Counted from the stretch's first letter, positions 42,041 to 53,308 are shown. The stretch: DNA of 64,000 nt from Achatina immaculata (GCA_009760885.1 CM019719.1:24512084-24576083), one strand, 5' to 3'. Made by a program: numbers and translations. The notes: a model not told the origin generated them from the letters alone.

Positions 42041-44835
42041 ATGTCAATGTTCAAGACAACAAAGGAAGAACTGCACTAATGATATCAGTACAGTTGTGTG
42101 ATATTTCAGCAATGAGAGCTTTTATACATCACAAAGAAGTGAATCTCAGTTTGCAGAACAAGAAAAAACAGACAGCTTTAGACATTGCCAGACAAAATGG
42201 CATCTGTGAAGAGTTTTGTACTTTGCGGGACTGCGCTGGAGATCCCTTTTTAAATCCTATTATAGTATCTGTGACAAAAGGTGATCTTCGTTTATTAAGG
42301 GAATTTCTTGATGATGATCACTATGATATTGATCTGATCAATGTTGATGGATACACACCATTACTCTTAGCAATCAAGGACACAGCACGTAATCATAGTG
42401 AGAGAAGTTGTAGGAAGGACATTATTTTGACATTACTGAAAAGTGGAGCTGATGTTAATAAGGTAATTAATGCACGCTCCGAGTGTACACCACTCTCATT
42501 TGCTGCTGACTCTGAGTTTACACCGCTCATGTTTGCTACTGACTTGGGTGATCTTGAAATTGTCCAGTTGCTCGTGAAACATGGAGCCAGTGTAAATATT
42601 CAGACACCAGGGTTTAAGAATTATGCTTTGTTGGTGGCATCTAGAAATGGACATCGTGATATCACTGAATTTCTACTTAAAACTGGGGCAGACTTTAGTT
42701 TGGAAAACAGCAAGGGTGCTACGGCCCTTACATCTGCGTTAATATTTGGTAACATCAGTTGTGCTGATATATTAATTGAACATGGTGCTGAACCTGATGA
42801 TGAAGATCTCACCCAAGCAGTGTACATGGAGATTGATCCTAAGCAATATCTGCTGTTTTCTTCTGTCACCAAAAGGATCGCAGTTTCAAGTCTATGTTAC
42901 AAGTTTCTTCTGCGTTGCTTTGACATGAAGGATTATGTTCTATTCGAGTTTGTTCTAGATCATGCTGCAGATGTGGAGAGACATTTGAATAGCTTGCTTT
43001 TAACAGCAGTCACCAAAGATGTTTTTATGACTGAATTGCTTTTGGACAGAGGTGCAAACATCAATGTGGCAGATAAGTCAGGCCATACAGCCCTCATGAT
43101 GGCTGCTTGTAGTGACATGGGAGATGTGGTCCGACTGTTGGTTAAGAGAGGTGCTGACATGAATACTGACTGTGATGGCAAGACAGCATTAACTCATGCA
43201 ATTACTTTGCAGGCTAGAAGTGCTGTTGAGGCTCTTCTGCAAGGTGGTGTTGATGTTAACTATGTATCTCCAAATTCTGCTGGTGTCACTCCTCTGTATC
43301 TATCTATATCAGTTGGTTGTAATGATATTGCAGCACAGCTAATCAACCATGGTGCAGATGTCAATTCAGCAAACATGTCAGGTGAAACACCTTTATTGTC
43401 AGCAATCAGGTGGTCCAACCATGTTATTACTAGCCTTCTCATTAGAAGTGGAGCCAACCTTAATCAGCGGATGCCTTGTGGGAGTACAATGCTTCACATA
43501 TCTTTGACAAATCAAGAGAGTAAAATTGCAGAAATGCTTATAAAAGCTGGGGCAGATTATAATATAAAAGACAATAAAGGCAGAACACCATTAATGATCT
43601 GCTCACAGGGTTGTGCTTCGGATGTTATGCTTCAATTGCTGAAAAACGGAGCAGATGTAAATGCAACAGATGATTGTGGAGCCACTGCTCTTCTGTATGC
43701 AGTGAAGCATTCCATTCTCTTAACTGATAAAGCTGAAACACTCTTAAAACATGGAGCAGATATAAACAAAAAAGATAATAATGGTGTAACGGCCTTCATG
43801 ATTGCTGCCAAGTTCTGTAATAAAAATGTCCTGAAGTTTCTCCGAGATCAAGGTGCTGATCCTAACACACAAGACAACACGGGGTCAACAGTGTTGTTTT
43901 ATACCTCAAATATGAGCGCTGAAACAATTGAGTTTCTCGTCAGCATTGGGGTTGATGTGAACATCCAGAACAATTCGGGGTACACAGCTCTCATGGCAGC
44001 GGCAGAGAGATGCGATGACTTGGCCATGAAAGCTCTCCTCAGTGCTAGAGCAGACTTCACCATGAGTGGAAAAGGGAGAAATCATAATGTTTTTTCAGTT
44101 CTGTTGGCAGAGTACAATAAGTGCCACAAATGCTTTGGGGAAAACTTTTCATGTAAACATTATGCTTGTATGGAGATGTTAGTCAAGGCAGGAGCAAGAC
44201 CTGATATAACAAGTCAGTGTGTGCTTGCCTTGTATAAAGCAATAATATGCAATAAGCTGCAGATGGTACAACTGTTTGTTAGTTGTGGTGTACCCCCTCT
44301 TGAGATGCCACTTGATCACAGCAACTTATCAAATTATTCTGTTCCACAAAACTTTTTTATTTCAACATGTGGTACTTCTTTAAAATGTTCCATTCTTCAT
44401 GTCATTCAACTGGCCATGAAGGGTTGTGGTCATGTAAAATCCCCATTGTCTGCTGCCATGTTCTGTCAGAATTCTTCCATAATTCAATATTTTGTTAAAA
44501 ACTGGTATTTCAGTGAGAAAGATATGAGTGGAAAAAGTCTTTACATGTTACAAGGGTTCCTTTCAGGAGCAAAAAAAATAAGACTTGCTAAGTTAGATGA
44601 AGAGATGCTCCCACAGCCATGGTCACTGACTGTACTTAGTTTTGTGACAGTGTCAGCATGTATTGGTAGCCACCATGACAGAGAAAAAAGTATCAGGGCC
44701 CTCCCAATTCCTGTAATGTTGCAGGAGAAGCTGCTGTTCAAGAATGCTGCTAGTGACCTGCCTGTACATGACAGAGAAGCTGTGAATTTTGTGCAGCCAT
44801 ACCAACCTCTGATTGGGTTGAATCATGTGGACTGA
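42041..44835 (+). CDS. Ankyrin-repeat protein, large 3' exon
   Basis: Open for about 930 codons from a strong acceptor (TTTTTATTTTCTGGCAG) to TGA at 44833. It begins mid-repeat (DVNVQDNKGRTALMIS), so at least one upstream exon is expected; the first Met is at 42079. About 20 ankyrin repeats follow with the usual DxxGxTALM, LLxxGADVN pattern, for example DKSGHTALMMAACSDMGDVV and DNKGRTPLMICSQGC. Repeats near residues 250-290 and 660-720 are irregular. The C-terminus (about residues 849-888: SLTVLSFVTVSACIGS then IRALPIPVMLQEKLLF) resembles a degenerate SOCS box, as in ASB proteins that bind elongin B/C. If real, the protein could be a cullin-ligase substrate adaptor; without it, a general binding scaffold. 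No orthologue is recognised. Confidence 0.85.
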
Positions 44836-45012
44836 GTATGCAGAATGAAGAGGATTCTGGGAGAATTATAGATTCTAGTTATTTTTTAAAAAATATTATT
44901 TGAATTTTCTTTTCCTGAACAATTTTATATGTATTTTTTTTTCTTAGCCAGGTAAAACTTGCAGCTGTTATTTAAAAAATCACTTCTGTTTTGTGTTTTT
45001 GATAGCTTTGTT

Positions 45013-45018
45013 AATAAA
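45013..45018 (+). terminator. Poly(A) signal AATAAA
   Basis: A canonical hexamer 178 bases after the ankyrin stop codon, followed by a GT-rich stretch (TTTGTGTGG). Confidence 0.7.
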
Positions 45019-45084
45019 TCTTTGTGTGGTATTCCGTTATAGCTTTGAGTTTGGGATCAGAGTTTGAAAAGAGAGTTGGTAGTT

Positions 45085-45107
45085 CTCCCCCCCCCCCCCC
45101 CCCCCCA
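45085..45107. repeat. Poly(C) run
   Basis: An uninterrupted run of about 21 C between TCT and ATTACC. The exact length in such runs is often uncertain. Confidence 0.8.
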
Positions 45108-45194
45108 TTACCTGAAGCAGTCCATTAGGTGTAACATTGCTTTATGACCTATTGCACTTACTGCAGCATTTTAACTATAGTTATCATATTCATG

Positions 45195-45452
45195 GGCGTC
45201 TGAGCAGTGAAGTGGTTAGTACACTAGTCTCTCATGGCGAAGGTCGGGGGGTTTGAATCTGGCCAGAGGCGCCCTAGTCACACAGCTGTAGAAATGGGTA
45301 CCTGACTTCTTCTGGAGTTTGGAAAGGAAAGGCAGCCAGGCATGATACTGACCACATCACCCTTTAGTGTGCTGACAGGTCAAGGAAAATATGGGCACTA
45401 ATACTATATCCCTATGTAAGGCACGACAGGATTACCTCTACCTTTTTTTATC
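45195..45452 (+). mobile_element. tRNA-derived SINE, full-length
   Basis: Head GTGAAGTGGTTAGTACACTA and B-box-like GGTTTGAATC; anticodon-region TCTCATGG suggests a Met-like source tRNA. Body CTTCTTCTGGAGTTTGGAAA and GATACTGACCACATCACCC. Tail TAAGGCACGACAGGATTACC + TCTACC. Confidence 0.9.
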
Positions 45453-45490
45453 ATATTCATATGCTTCAGTTGTTGAAAAATAAAGTAGTT

Positions 45491-45722
45491 AAAAATGCAA
45501 CAGATGATTGTGGAGCCACTGCTCTTGTGTATGCAGTGAAGCATTCCATTCTGTTTTAACTGATAAAACAAACATTTTTAAAACATGGAGCAGATAATAA
45601 TAAAAAAAAAAATAATGATGTAATGGCCATCATGATTGCTGCCAAGTTCTGTAATGAAAATTTGTGGAAGTTTCTCCAAGATCAAGGTGCTGATCCCAAC
45701 ACCTTTATACCTCAAATGTAAG
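45491..45722 (+). pseudogene. Decayed partial copy of the ankyrin exon
   Basis: Matches 43657-43912 (about three ankyrin repeats), for example ACAGATGATTGTGGAGCCAC and ATGATTGCTGCCAAGTTCTG. It carries stops (TTTTAACTG), a lengthened A run and a deletion of about 28 bases near the end. Because it continues no further than the matched piece, it is a fragmentary duplication, not an exon. Confidence 0.93.
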
Positions 45723-45800
45723 AGACATGCACAGTGACTCCCTACGCCATTCAGGAGCTGAGATCTTCATAACAAAACCAGCTAAAATTTTTTTGACAAT

Positions 45801-45990
45801 TCATCTTACATCCTTCACGTGCCGTTAAACGTCATATGGTAGATTGCCAAGATTTCCTGTTTTCAGCGAGCTTTTCAACTTCATCAAGGGATGTTATTCC
45901 CACTAAGCTGACCTCTCTTAACAGTGTCCTCTTTAGAATTTCACATGGTCGATCTCTTTTTCTTCAGCTTTGTGTGTTTCACTTGATAGC
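45801..45990 (-). mobile_element. LINE family A, 3'-end fragment
   Basis: The plus strand shows ATCTTACATCCTTCACGTGC + CGTTAAACGTCATATGG, the reverse complement of the family A tail, then the CTTCATCAAGGGATGTTAT block. The match ends at CACTTGATAGC, and unrelated sequence follows. Confidence 0.85.
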
Positions 45991-46057
45991 ATCGGAGTTG
46001 GTATCCCTGATGCTTGATTGATGTTTCCGAAATAGTTTTTTTTTTTCCCCAAATAGA

Positions 46058-46208
46058 GTGGTCTCAGGATAAGGTTGTTGGCCTTATGCCCAACTCCCAT
46101 TTAACGATATACATTGATGCAGAAGATTCATATGAAAGTATGCCAGCAAGAATGTTACAAAGCTCCCACCATCTTTTACGTCACCCAGAATTACATTTTG
46201 ACAGTTAG
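46058..46208 (+). CDS. Exon-like open segment of unknown origin
   Basis: After a pyrimidine tract and acceptor (TTTTTTTTTTTTCCCCAAATAG) an open frame reads EWSQDKVVGLMPNSHLTIYI, then DAEDSYESMPARMLQSSHH and LLRHPELHFDS, stop. The composition looks like a real C-terminus and I do not recognise it. It ends inside the presumed target duplication of an insertion, so it may be captured sequence. No upstream exon is assigned. Confidence 0.3.
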
Positions 46209-46345
46209 GAGGATGTTATTCTGAATGTGGATGGTACTCTATGGTTTGCCCGTCTGTGCAATGATAGAATGATGATAGTAGGTGACATAAACTTTCCTTG
46301 TTCCCAAAGATGTGTAGAAGATGATGGAATGCCTCGTGTTGTTAG

Positions 46346-47640
46346 ATTTTTTGTGATTTACTAGTCTGTTAATTTTGGCACATATGTTGACCAGATGTGT
46401 GTACACTGATTTGTATGGTAGGACTTCTCCAGTTTTATGACAAATAGAAGGGATACTTTATCAGCATTGACATTTATTTATTTTTGCTTGTTTTCATGAT
46501 TTAAGTGGCCAGGAACATTTAAATATTTCTTCATCTGTGATGGAGAATCATAGTTTGGTCTTCCAGCTGTTATTATTTAGATTGCTTCTTTAAACCTTTT
46601 CTTCCAAATCAGATTCACTTATAGGGTTTTTTTCATCTTGTTTGTAAAAAAACATCCATTGGGCATAGACTACTTATTTTAAAATGTAGTATTTATATAT
46701 TATGGAAAGCTTGCTAATCTTATTTTCTTAATTAACATGCATTCATGAAGTTGATGACCTCTCTGTTTAGGGTTAATGTTAATGTTAATTTTTTTTTTTA
46801 TACACCCACAAGGCTGCTGCTAGATAAGTTTACCACCTCACGGTGGTGAGGGTTTTAGGTTAAAATCTTCTTAGCCTGGAAGGAAGGTGTTAAGTTTAAA
46901 CATTTTTTTGTTTAGTTTTCTTTTTTCTGTAACATTTTTGTCTGGTTCTGGGAGATATTTTAAAGTTCTGGGTTTAATTTCTGGTGTTTAAAAATTTTTC
47001 TTTTATCTTGTTTGTATTGTGTTTGACCAGTCACAACATAGATTAGTATTTGTGAGTTGTTAATTAAATTTAATATTCTTTGCTTTATCCTTTATTCACA
47101 ATTTAATATAAACTTCATTCTTTTGGTTTATTCTTTATTCATAGTGCAAGTTAAAACTTTTTCCCCTTACATATTTTTGTCCATGTATTTTAAATATCTT
47201 CAAACTCAGGAAACCCCTCACTAGAGGAGAGGCATGGATTGTTTAATTGTGTTACTTGAGCTTGATATTACAAAACTACATATCTTATTTTTCTTTTTTT
47301 TGACTTAACTTCCCAGTCATTGTTAGTTTTCTTGTCTGGATGTGATCATTGATGCATTTTTGTGCTTTCCTGGAGTGTTTCTGGGAAGCTTATTTGTTAG
47401 ATTTTTATTAAAGAAAGTTCCATCAATACCACGGAAGCACTAAGGCATATAGTGCTCCATCCATCCACCCATTCATGTCCTTGGTCAGTGATCAGATAAG
47501 CAATCATTCTCCAGTACATTCTCTTCACCTCTCATGATCTGCAGCCAGTCTTTTTACTGTGCCCCACCTGTCCTGCATTTTATTAATTTCCACTTGTACA
47601 GTTCTCCACAAGGTAGCCTTTGGTCATCTCTCTTCCTCTC
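46346..47640. other. AT-rich spacer, little content
   Basis: T-rich sequence without a convincing exon. 47420-47640 may be a decayed antisense LINE end (minus frame with LPCGELYKWKLIKC and KDWLQIMRGEENVLEN). Confidence 0.4.
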
Positions 47641-47645
47641 AGGTG

Positions 47646-47852
47646 TCATACATTGTTAGTACCCATGTGTTCCTTGATCTGACAGCACACTAGAGAGTGA
47701 TGTGGTCAGCAAAGAGCCTGACTGCCTTACTTCCCTAACTTCTGAAAGAGCCAGAGACTCATTCCTACAGTTGGGCCACCTCTAGCCAGACATTAACCAC
47801 CAGTTTCCACATAGAGACAAGCATTTGGACCACTGTGCCACTCAAATGTCTA
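47646..47852 (-). mobile_element. tRNA-derived SINE, diverged copy
   Basis: The plus strand shows TTAGTACCCATGTGTTCCTT, CTAGAGAGTGATGTGGTCAG and CATTAACCACCAGTTTCCAC, the reverse of the SINE body and a worn head. Confidence 0.75.
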
Positions 47853-48257
47853 GATCATCATAACTGAACCAGCTAAAATTTCTTTGACATTGAGGATGTT
47901 ATTGTTTTTAATGTAATTGGCACTATGTGGTTTGTCCTTCTGTGTAATGAAAGTAATGATAAAATGATAATAGCCAACATTATCAGCCATCCTAATTCCC
48001 CAAGATGTGTAGAAGATGGTGGAAGGATGCCCTCACAGTGAACTGCATTGCTGGGCATCTTCATTGACTTCCTTCTCAAGAGAGACCATATCAGTCTCTT
48101 TAGGACATTCAGAAAGCAGGATGTTAAGGGAAACTTTCTGATGGATTTAGGTGAGAGTCATGACTAACTTTGGTGTGCCATACTAGTGCCAGAGCTGGTG
48201 CTTCTGCTTCCACCTAAGAAAGATACAAAACTGTGAACATGTAATGTGTGTAAAGTC

Positions 48258-48865
48258 AGTTAGTCATTTGCATGTCCCTTGTGGAACTTTGCCTCCCGAA
48301 CAGCTCTCCTGTAGGCCTCTCAGTTGTGAGCAAGATGCCCTGCTGCTGATGTGTCCATTCACAGATCATCAGTGATGTCTTGCAGCCATCTTCGCCTTGG
48401 TCCTCCTCTCTTTCTTTTTCCCATTACGTACCCTTCCAAGGCGGTCTTTTCTAAATTCTCATGACGTTTAATATGTCCAAAATATTTATGTTTTCTCTGT
48501 TTAATCTTCCTTACTAGCCAACCTTCTTCAGTATTAAGTTCTTGTAGTATGGATATATTTGTTCTTTTTTGTGTCCATGGTATTTGAAGGATTCTTCTGT
48601 AGCATTTACATTCAAAGGCATTTATGTCTTCTTCTTCGTTCGCAAAAGGCATTTATGTGTTTCTCTGCTGTTTTGTTAAGTGTCCAGGTCTCACAAGCAT
48701 ATGTTGCAGTGGGAAAGATGCATGCCCTTAAAAATCTTATTTTTGTAGTTCTGTCTGTTCCTCTCCACAGCTTCTTTAGTTGTTTTATTTTTTGAAGAGT
48801 GATAGATGTCCTCTTTTTAATTTCCCCTATTGTATCTCCATAGTATATAGTAACACTAATTAATA
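48258..48865 (-). mobile_element. LINE family C, 3' part
   Basis: The minus strand reads TSITLQKIKQLKKLWRGTD, FLRACIFPTATYACETWTLN, INAFECKCYRRILQIPWTQK and RGGPRRRWLQDITDDL. It ends TGCAAATGACTAACTGAC. A short internal duplication with a GAACGAAGAAGAAG insert lies at about 48620-48655. Confidence 0.9.
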
Positions 48866-49039
48866 CATCCATTTTTGTTCATATATCTTCACATGTACTT
48901 GGGATCCATTAATCCAGATCTGAGACTTATTATATATATATATATGTATATTATATACATATATATATACACAGAGGATCCGGCATAAAGCATAGCTTGA
49001 TTTTAAAAATAGAAAATAAATAAGCGCTATACGTTGAAA

Positions 49040-50385
49040 AAAGGAATCGTTGCTAAAATACCAAAAAAAGGCAACCTTAGTGACTGTAACAATTGGAGAG
49101 GAGTAACCTTAATATCAGTTGTGTCAAAAGTATTTTGCAAGGTCATTTTGAATAGACTTAAAGATATAGTGGATGCTGCAATGAGAGAGGAGCAGGCGGG
49201 ACTTCGAAGGGGGAGAAGCTGTCTCGACCAGATCTTTACTCTAAGAATAATACTTGAAGAATATATTGAAAAGCAGAAACCATTAATACTGAACTTCATA
49301 GACTTTAAAAAAGCATTTGATAGCATACACAGAGATTCATTATGGAGAATTTTAAGTCTATATGGAATACAATCTAAAATTGTCAACATCATTAAGGACG
49401 TATACATTGGATATGTTTGTGCAGCCAAGACAGAAGAGGGGATGAGTGAATGGTTCCAGATTGAAACAGGTGTGAAACAAGGATGCATACCGTCTCCTTT
49501 ACTTTTTGGAAGTACAATAGACTTCATGGTGAAAAAATGCTGCACAGGTGGCACAGGTACATGGGACCCAACTAGAGGATCTTGATTTTGCTGATGACAT
49601 AGCTCTTATCAGTAACAATGTGAATTTCATATAAGAAGAGACAGATAGCCTGTCTTCTCTGCCTGGCAAAGTAGGACTTGAAATTAACAAGGACAAAACA
49701 AAAATAATGAAAATTCCCATTAATCAAAATGGAAAAATTCACATAGAAGGGACAGATATTGAAGAAGTCAATCAATTTGCATGCCTTGGCAGCTACATAG
49801 ACCAGTATGGTGACACCAGAAGGGAGGTTGGAATCGGAGTTGCAAAAGCAGCATTGATCTTCAAGAATCTTGAGAACATATGGAATTCAAAAGTTATAAG
49901 CACAAAAACCAAGTTAAGACTATTCAATTCAAATGTAATATCCACCCTCATTTATGCATGCAAAAGCTGGAAAACAACTAAGGAAATAGAGAAGAGATTA
50001 GACGCTTTTGAAGACAAATGCCTAGGGAAAATGCTTGGCATCAAGTGGAGTGAATTCAGGAACAATGCAGAGATAAGTCAGATGACTGAACAACAGCCAG
50101 TCTCATGGGTGATTAGGAAAAGGAGATGGACATATGTTGGTTACTTGATGAGAAGAAATGATCAGAGAGTTCCAAAACAAGCTATCAAGTGGAACACAAC
50201 AGGCCAAAGAAAAAGAGGCAGACCGCTGAAACTCTGAAGAGGACATTGTTAAGAGAGGCCAAATTAACAAGCATAAAATCCCTTGATGAGGTTGAAAGAC
50301 TCGCTGAAGACAGGAAAAATTGGCGAACTACTTGCGAGCCCTATGTGACGTTTAACGGCACTGGAAGGATATAAGATACATGTTT
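49040..50385 (+). mobile_element. LINE family A, RT to 3' end (longest copy)
   Basis: Reverse transcriptase blocks: IPKKGNLSDCNNWRGVTLIS, EQAGLRRGRSCLDQIFTLR, NFIDFKKAFDSIHRDSLW, ETGVKQGCIPSPLLF and LDFADDIALIS, then GKIHIEGTDIEEVNQFACLG. The C-terminal tail is KRRWTYVGYLMRRND and RKRGRP. It ends GTTTAACGGCACTGGAAGGA + TATAAGAT. A frameshift before FADD and a stop (NFI, stop, EETD) disable it. It is the reference for the other family A fragments. Confidence 0.9.
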
Positions 50386-51280
50386 TTTGCTAAAAAAAAA
50401 GTGAAATGAAACTCAGAAAAGTGGGTATTTTTATTATTACTGACAATCATATTTAGGTTTTGAAAATTACGCCTGTTAGATGACCACCATTACATTTGAT
50501 ACATTCAGCCAGGTGTCTGGAAAATTCCTGCATAACATTTAACATGTTCAAAGAGATGTTTTGAATGCAGTGTCGGATTCGATCCTTTGGGTCTGCAATG
50601 GACTGTGGTCGACTAGCATACACTGTGTTCTTGAGATAACCCCACAAAAAGAAGTCTGCGGTCGATAAATCCGGTGACCTTGCCGGCCAATGAATATCCC
50701 CAAATCTGGAAATAAGACGATTGGGAAATGCTTATCCCAGCATGGCCACGGACTGACGGGTTGTGTGGGCAGCTGCTTCATCTTGTTGAAACCATATTAG
50801 TTTCTTATTTCTATTGGCCAAGTCTGGAATGAAGTATTCAGTTAGCATCTACACATAAAGATCACTATTAACAGTAAGGGGATGCCAGGTGCCAAGGCGT
50901 TCCTAACAGCTGATCGCCGAGGGCTACTCAGCAATGCGTTGCAGACTTCTTGAATTCGTTCAGGTGTCTGTTGAGTTCTTGGACGACCAGCAGACTTGTT
51001 AAGGCAACTAGCGGTTTCTTAAAATTTTTTGACCCACCTCAAAATTGTTTTGTCCTCCGATCGGAAACATTATCACGGGGATGCAACTCAAAATGGCGAC
51101 GAAACTTTCATTGTACAGTAATAGACGATTCTCCACTTTTAAAATAAGTTTCAACGGTGAATGCGGCCATGTTGTGTTTGCCAAGAAGCCATTGTTAAAA
51201 ATGACCTTTTGTCTGCTTCATCTCTGACGTCATTTTTTTTCCACACGTAATCAGTTTCTGCGCACTATGTCAGTTAAATA

Positions 51281-51640
51281 GAGAAAATGTTTACGTAGAA
51301 TTAAAAAAATATTTTGGCCAAACACCATAAGAAATAACATTTTATTGGCAGAAATGCAGATGAAACCACTGACAACAATTATTGAGGAAAGACGCTGGCG
51401 ATGGTTGGGACATGTGCTCCGAATGACTGACAACTCACTACCAAAAATAGCACTAAGATGGACACCATAGGGGAGCAGAAGTAAGGGTAGACCAAAAGAG
51501 ACATGGAGAAGAACAACAGAAAGGATGTTGAGCAATAGAGGGCTCACCTAGGCAAGAGCAGAAAAAAAGGCGAAAGACAGGCTTTTGTGGAAAACCCTTG
51601 CGGAAGCCCCATGTGCCCTGGGCACTTAAGGTTCAGAGAG
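51281..51640 (+). mobile_element. LINE family B, 3'-end fragment with TSD
   Basis: Flanked by 13-bp direct repeats ATGTCAGTTAAAT at about 51268-51280 and 51641-51653. It contains the C-terminal ORF end (TTTTGGCCAAACACCATAAG to GGTAGACCAAAAGAGACATG) and the 3' end CACTTAAGGTTCAGAGAG. It is inserted near the right end of the mariner-like element. Confidence 0.9.
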
Positions 51641-51672
51641 ATGTCAGTTAAATCCAGCTATGCTTTATGCCG

Positions 51673-51676
<4 letters not shown>

Positions 51677-51755
<79 letters not shown>
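51677..51755. repeat. (AT)n microsatellite
   Basis: About 39 uninterrupted AT dinucleotides bordering the right terminus of the mariner-like element. The tyrosine-isoleucine frames here are artefacts. Confidence 0.97.
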
Positions 51756-51757
<2 letters not shown>

Positions 51758-51759
51758 TT

Positions 51760-52595
51760 GGCCATGTAAATGTCTTAAGTACATTTTTAAAACAAAATTG
51801 ACTAGATCAACGTGGAAGCAAATTAAAACTAACGAAACAATTATTGAGTACTCAATTTATTCCAAAATGGTTTTAATTTAGTAAAGAATTTGTTATATGT
51901 ATAATTTCCTCATGGAGACTATAAGTTGGCTCTTATCCTTTAGGACATACAGTACCAGTTCATAACAACACATAGCACCTGGGGACAATGCTCATTTTGT
52001 TCATAAGGGAAGGAAAGGAGAGAGCAGGGTTATGGAGTTGGGAGTCAGAAGCAGTTTTGGTTGGAGTTGAAAGTATGTAAAAAATGCTTTACTTATAAAT
52101 TAGGCAGAGGTAGAGTCAAACAGTTAAAAAAAAATAGAAGTTATACTGTGAAGAAATATTTGGTGGAGTAGAGTTGCTAGCAGTGCACTATTTATGAAAA
52201 GGTTTGAGTCAGATGATAGAAAATTATGGAATGAAAGTCTGAATCAGAGGTTGGGCATACTGACTCCATACTTAGAAAAGATGAATATTAAGTCCATGTT
52301 GCATCTCTCTGCAATCTCTTCCTTGCCATTAACAACAGGATGAAGATCTTGGCACACTAATATCATGTATAGTAGCTTTCTTGTATTTTCCCAGAGTATT
52401 CCATAAAATAGTTTTCTTAACAGGCTCCATGTGGAGCACATGTTGATCTATGCCCTATTATCCTGTCTGGAAGTAATGCAACAACCTTTCTAAAGGAGAA
52501 ATAGGGGGAGAAAGGACAATGCATTGACAAGCTCTGGTACACCGCTCTTTAGCACAGCCACCTTTGCTTGCAGATTACGAAAACGCCCTATAATA
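51760..52595. other. No gene seen
   Basis: Unique-looking AT-rich spacer without splice sites or coding frames of note. Confidence 0.45.
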
Positions 52596-52597
52596 TG

Positions 52598-52872
52598 TGG
52601 CGGCCTGGTTAGCTGAGTGGTTAGGTGCTCGGTTTACTAATCCGGTGGTACCAGGTTCAGTCCCAGCACTTTCTGGTACACACCAAAAAGCCCCCGGGGT
52701 TCACCCAGCCTCTAAAAATGGATACCAGGGAAATCTTGGAAAGTAAAGCGGCCAGGCATGATACTGACCACATGACACTTTGATGTGCCGAAGGTCATGG
52801 AAAATACGGGCCTATCACCGTATTCCCCAATATGCCTTTAATGGCATGGAAACGGGAATTTTACTTTTTACC
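52598..52872 (+). mobile_element. SINE with tRNA-Ser-like head
   Basis: The head GGTTAGCTGAGTGGTTAGGT, TTTACTAATCC and B box GGTTCAGTCCC resembles a serine tRNA (GCT/ACT anticodon region). It cannot fold as a functional tRNA because the acceptor arm is lost. The body (GCCAGGCATGATACTGACCA) is shared with the Met-like-head SINEs. The tail is TTTAATGGCATGGAAACGGG. Confidence 0.88.
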
Positions 52873-52889
52873 TATAATGTGTAATTCCT

Positions 52890-53105
52890 TGTAACAAACT
52901 GAATGCCCTATAATATGTTAAACAAACTGTGCCGTGCCCTATAATATGTAAATCATTGTAATAAACTGTGCCATATCTATAATGTGTAAATCATTGTAAC
53001 AAACTGCGCCATACCCTGTAATATGTAAATCATTGTAATAAACAGTGTACTACCCTATTGAAGTCATTGTAATAAACAGTGTACTACCCTATAATATGTG
53101 AATGC
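52890..53105. repeat. ~38-bp degenerate tandem repeat
   Basis: Five to six copies of CCTATAATATGTAAATCATT + GTAATAAACTGTGCCATA, with varying ends. AT-rich, non-coding. Confidence 0.85.
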
Positions 53106-53267
53106 GCTGTCTAGTTTGGCAATCAAGAGCCCATAGCATGTCGTTCATCGACTTATGCACGGGTTTCCCTGTCCAAAAGCGGCCGTAACTAGACCCACGA
53201 CTGTAAGTTGTAAGTTCTCGTAGTAAAATTTATGACTCCAATATTAAAAGCTGTCAAGTGAAGGATC

Positions 53268-53269
53268 TC

Positions 53270-53308
<39 letters not shown>

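Larger units (their letters stand above)
45757..46345. repeat. Segment duplicated at 47850-48030, with an insertion
   Basis: 45757-45800 and 46205-46345 match 47852-48030 in order (ACCAGCTAAAATTT, GAGGATGTTATT, AGATGTGTAGAAGATG). The 400 bases between are extra here and lie between TTTTGACAATT and TTTTGACAGTT, a probable target duplication. The extra block begins with a minus-strand LINE family A 3' end. Confidence 0.7.
48977..51672 (-). mobile_element. Mariner-like transposon hosting two LINE insertions
   Basis: The inverted ends TCCGGCATAAAGCATAGCT (48979-48998 region and, reversed, 51651-51671) lie next to TA repeats. On the minus strand, about 51210-50450, a decayed transposase reads VETYFKSGESSITVQ, HFELHPRDNVSDRRT, GDIHWPARSPDLSTADFF and then WGYLKNTVYASRPQSIADPK, ending GGHLTGVIFKT and stop. 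These match the transposases with a DUF4817-type N-terminus and a DDE_3 catalytic domain. LINE A lies at 49040-50385 and LINE B at 51281-51640. Stops, frameshifts and a missing central part make it inactive. Confidence 0.75.

Noticed and set aside
52598..52680. Functional tRNA-Ser gene
   Set aside because: A and B boxes are present but the acceptor stem does not pair and the sequence runs into a SINE body.
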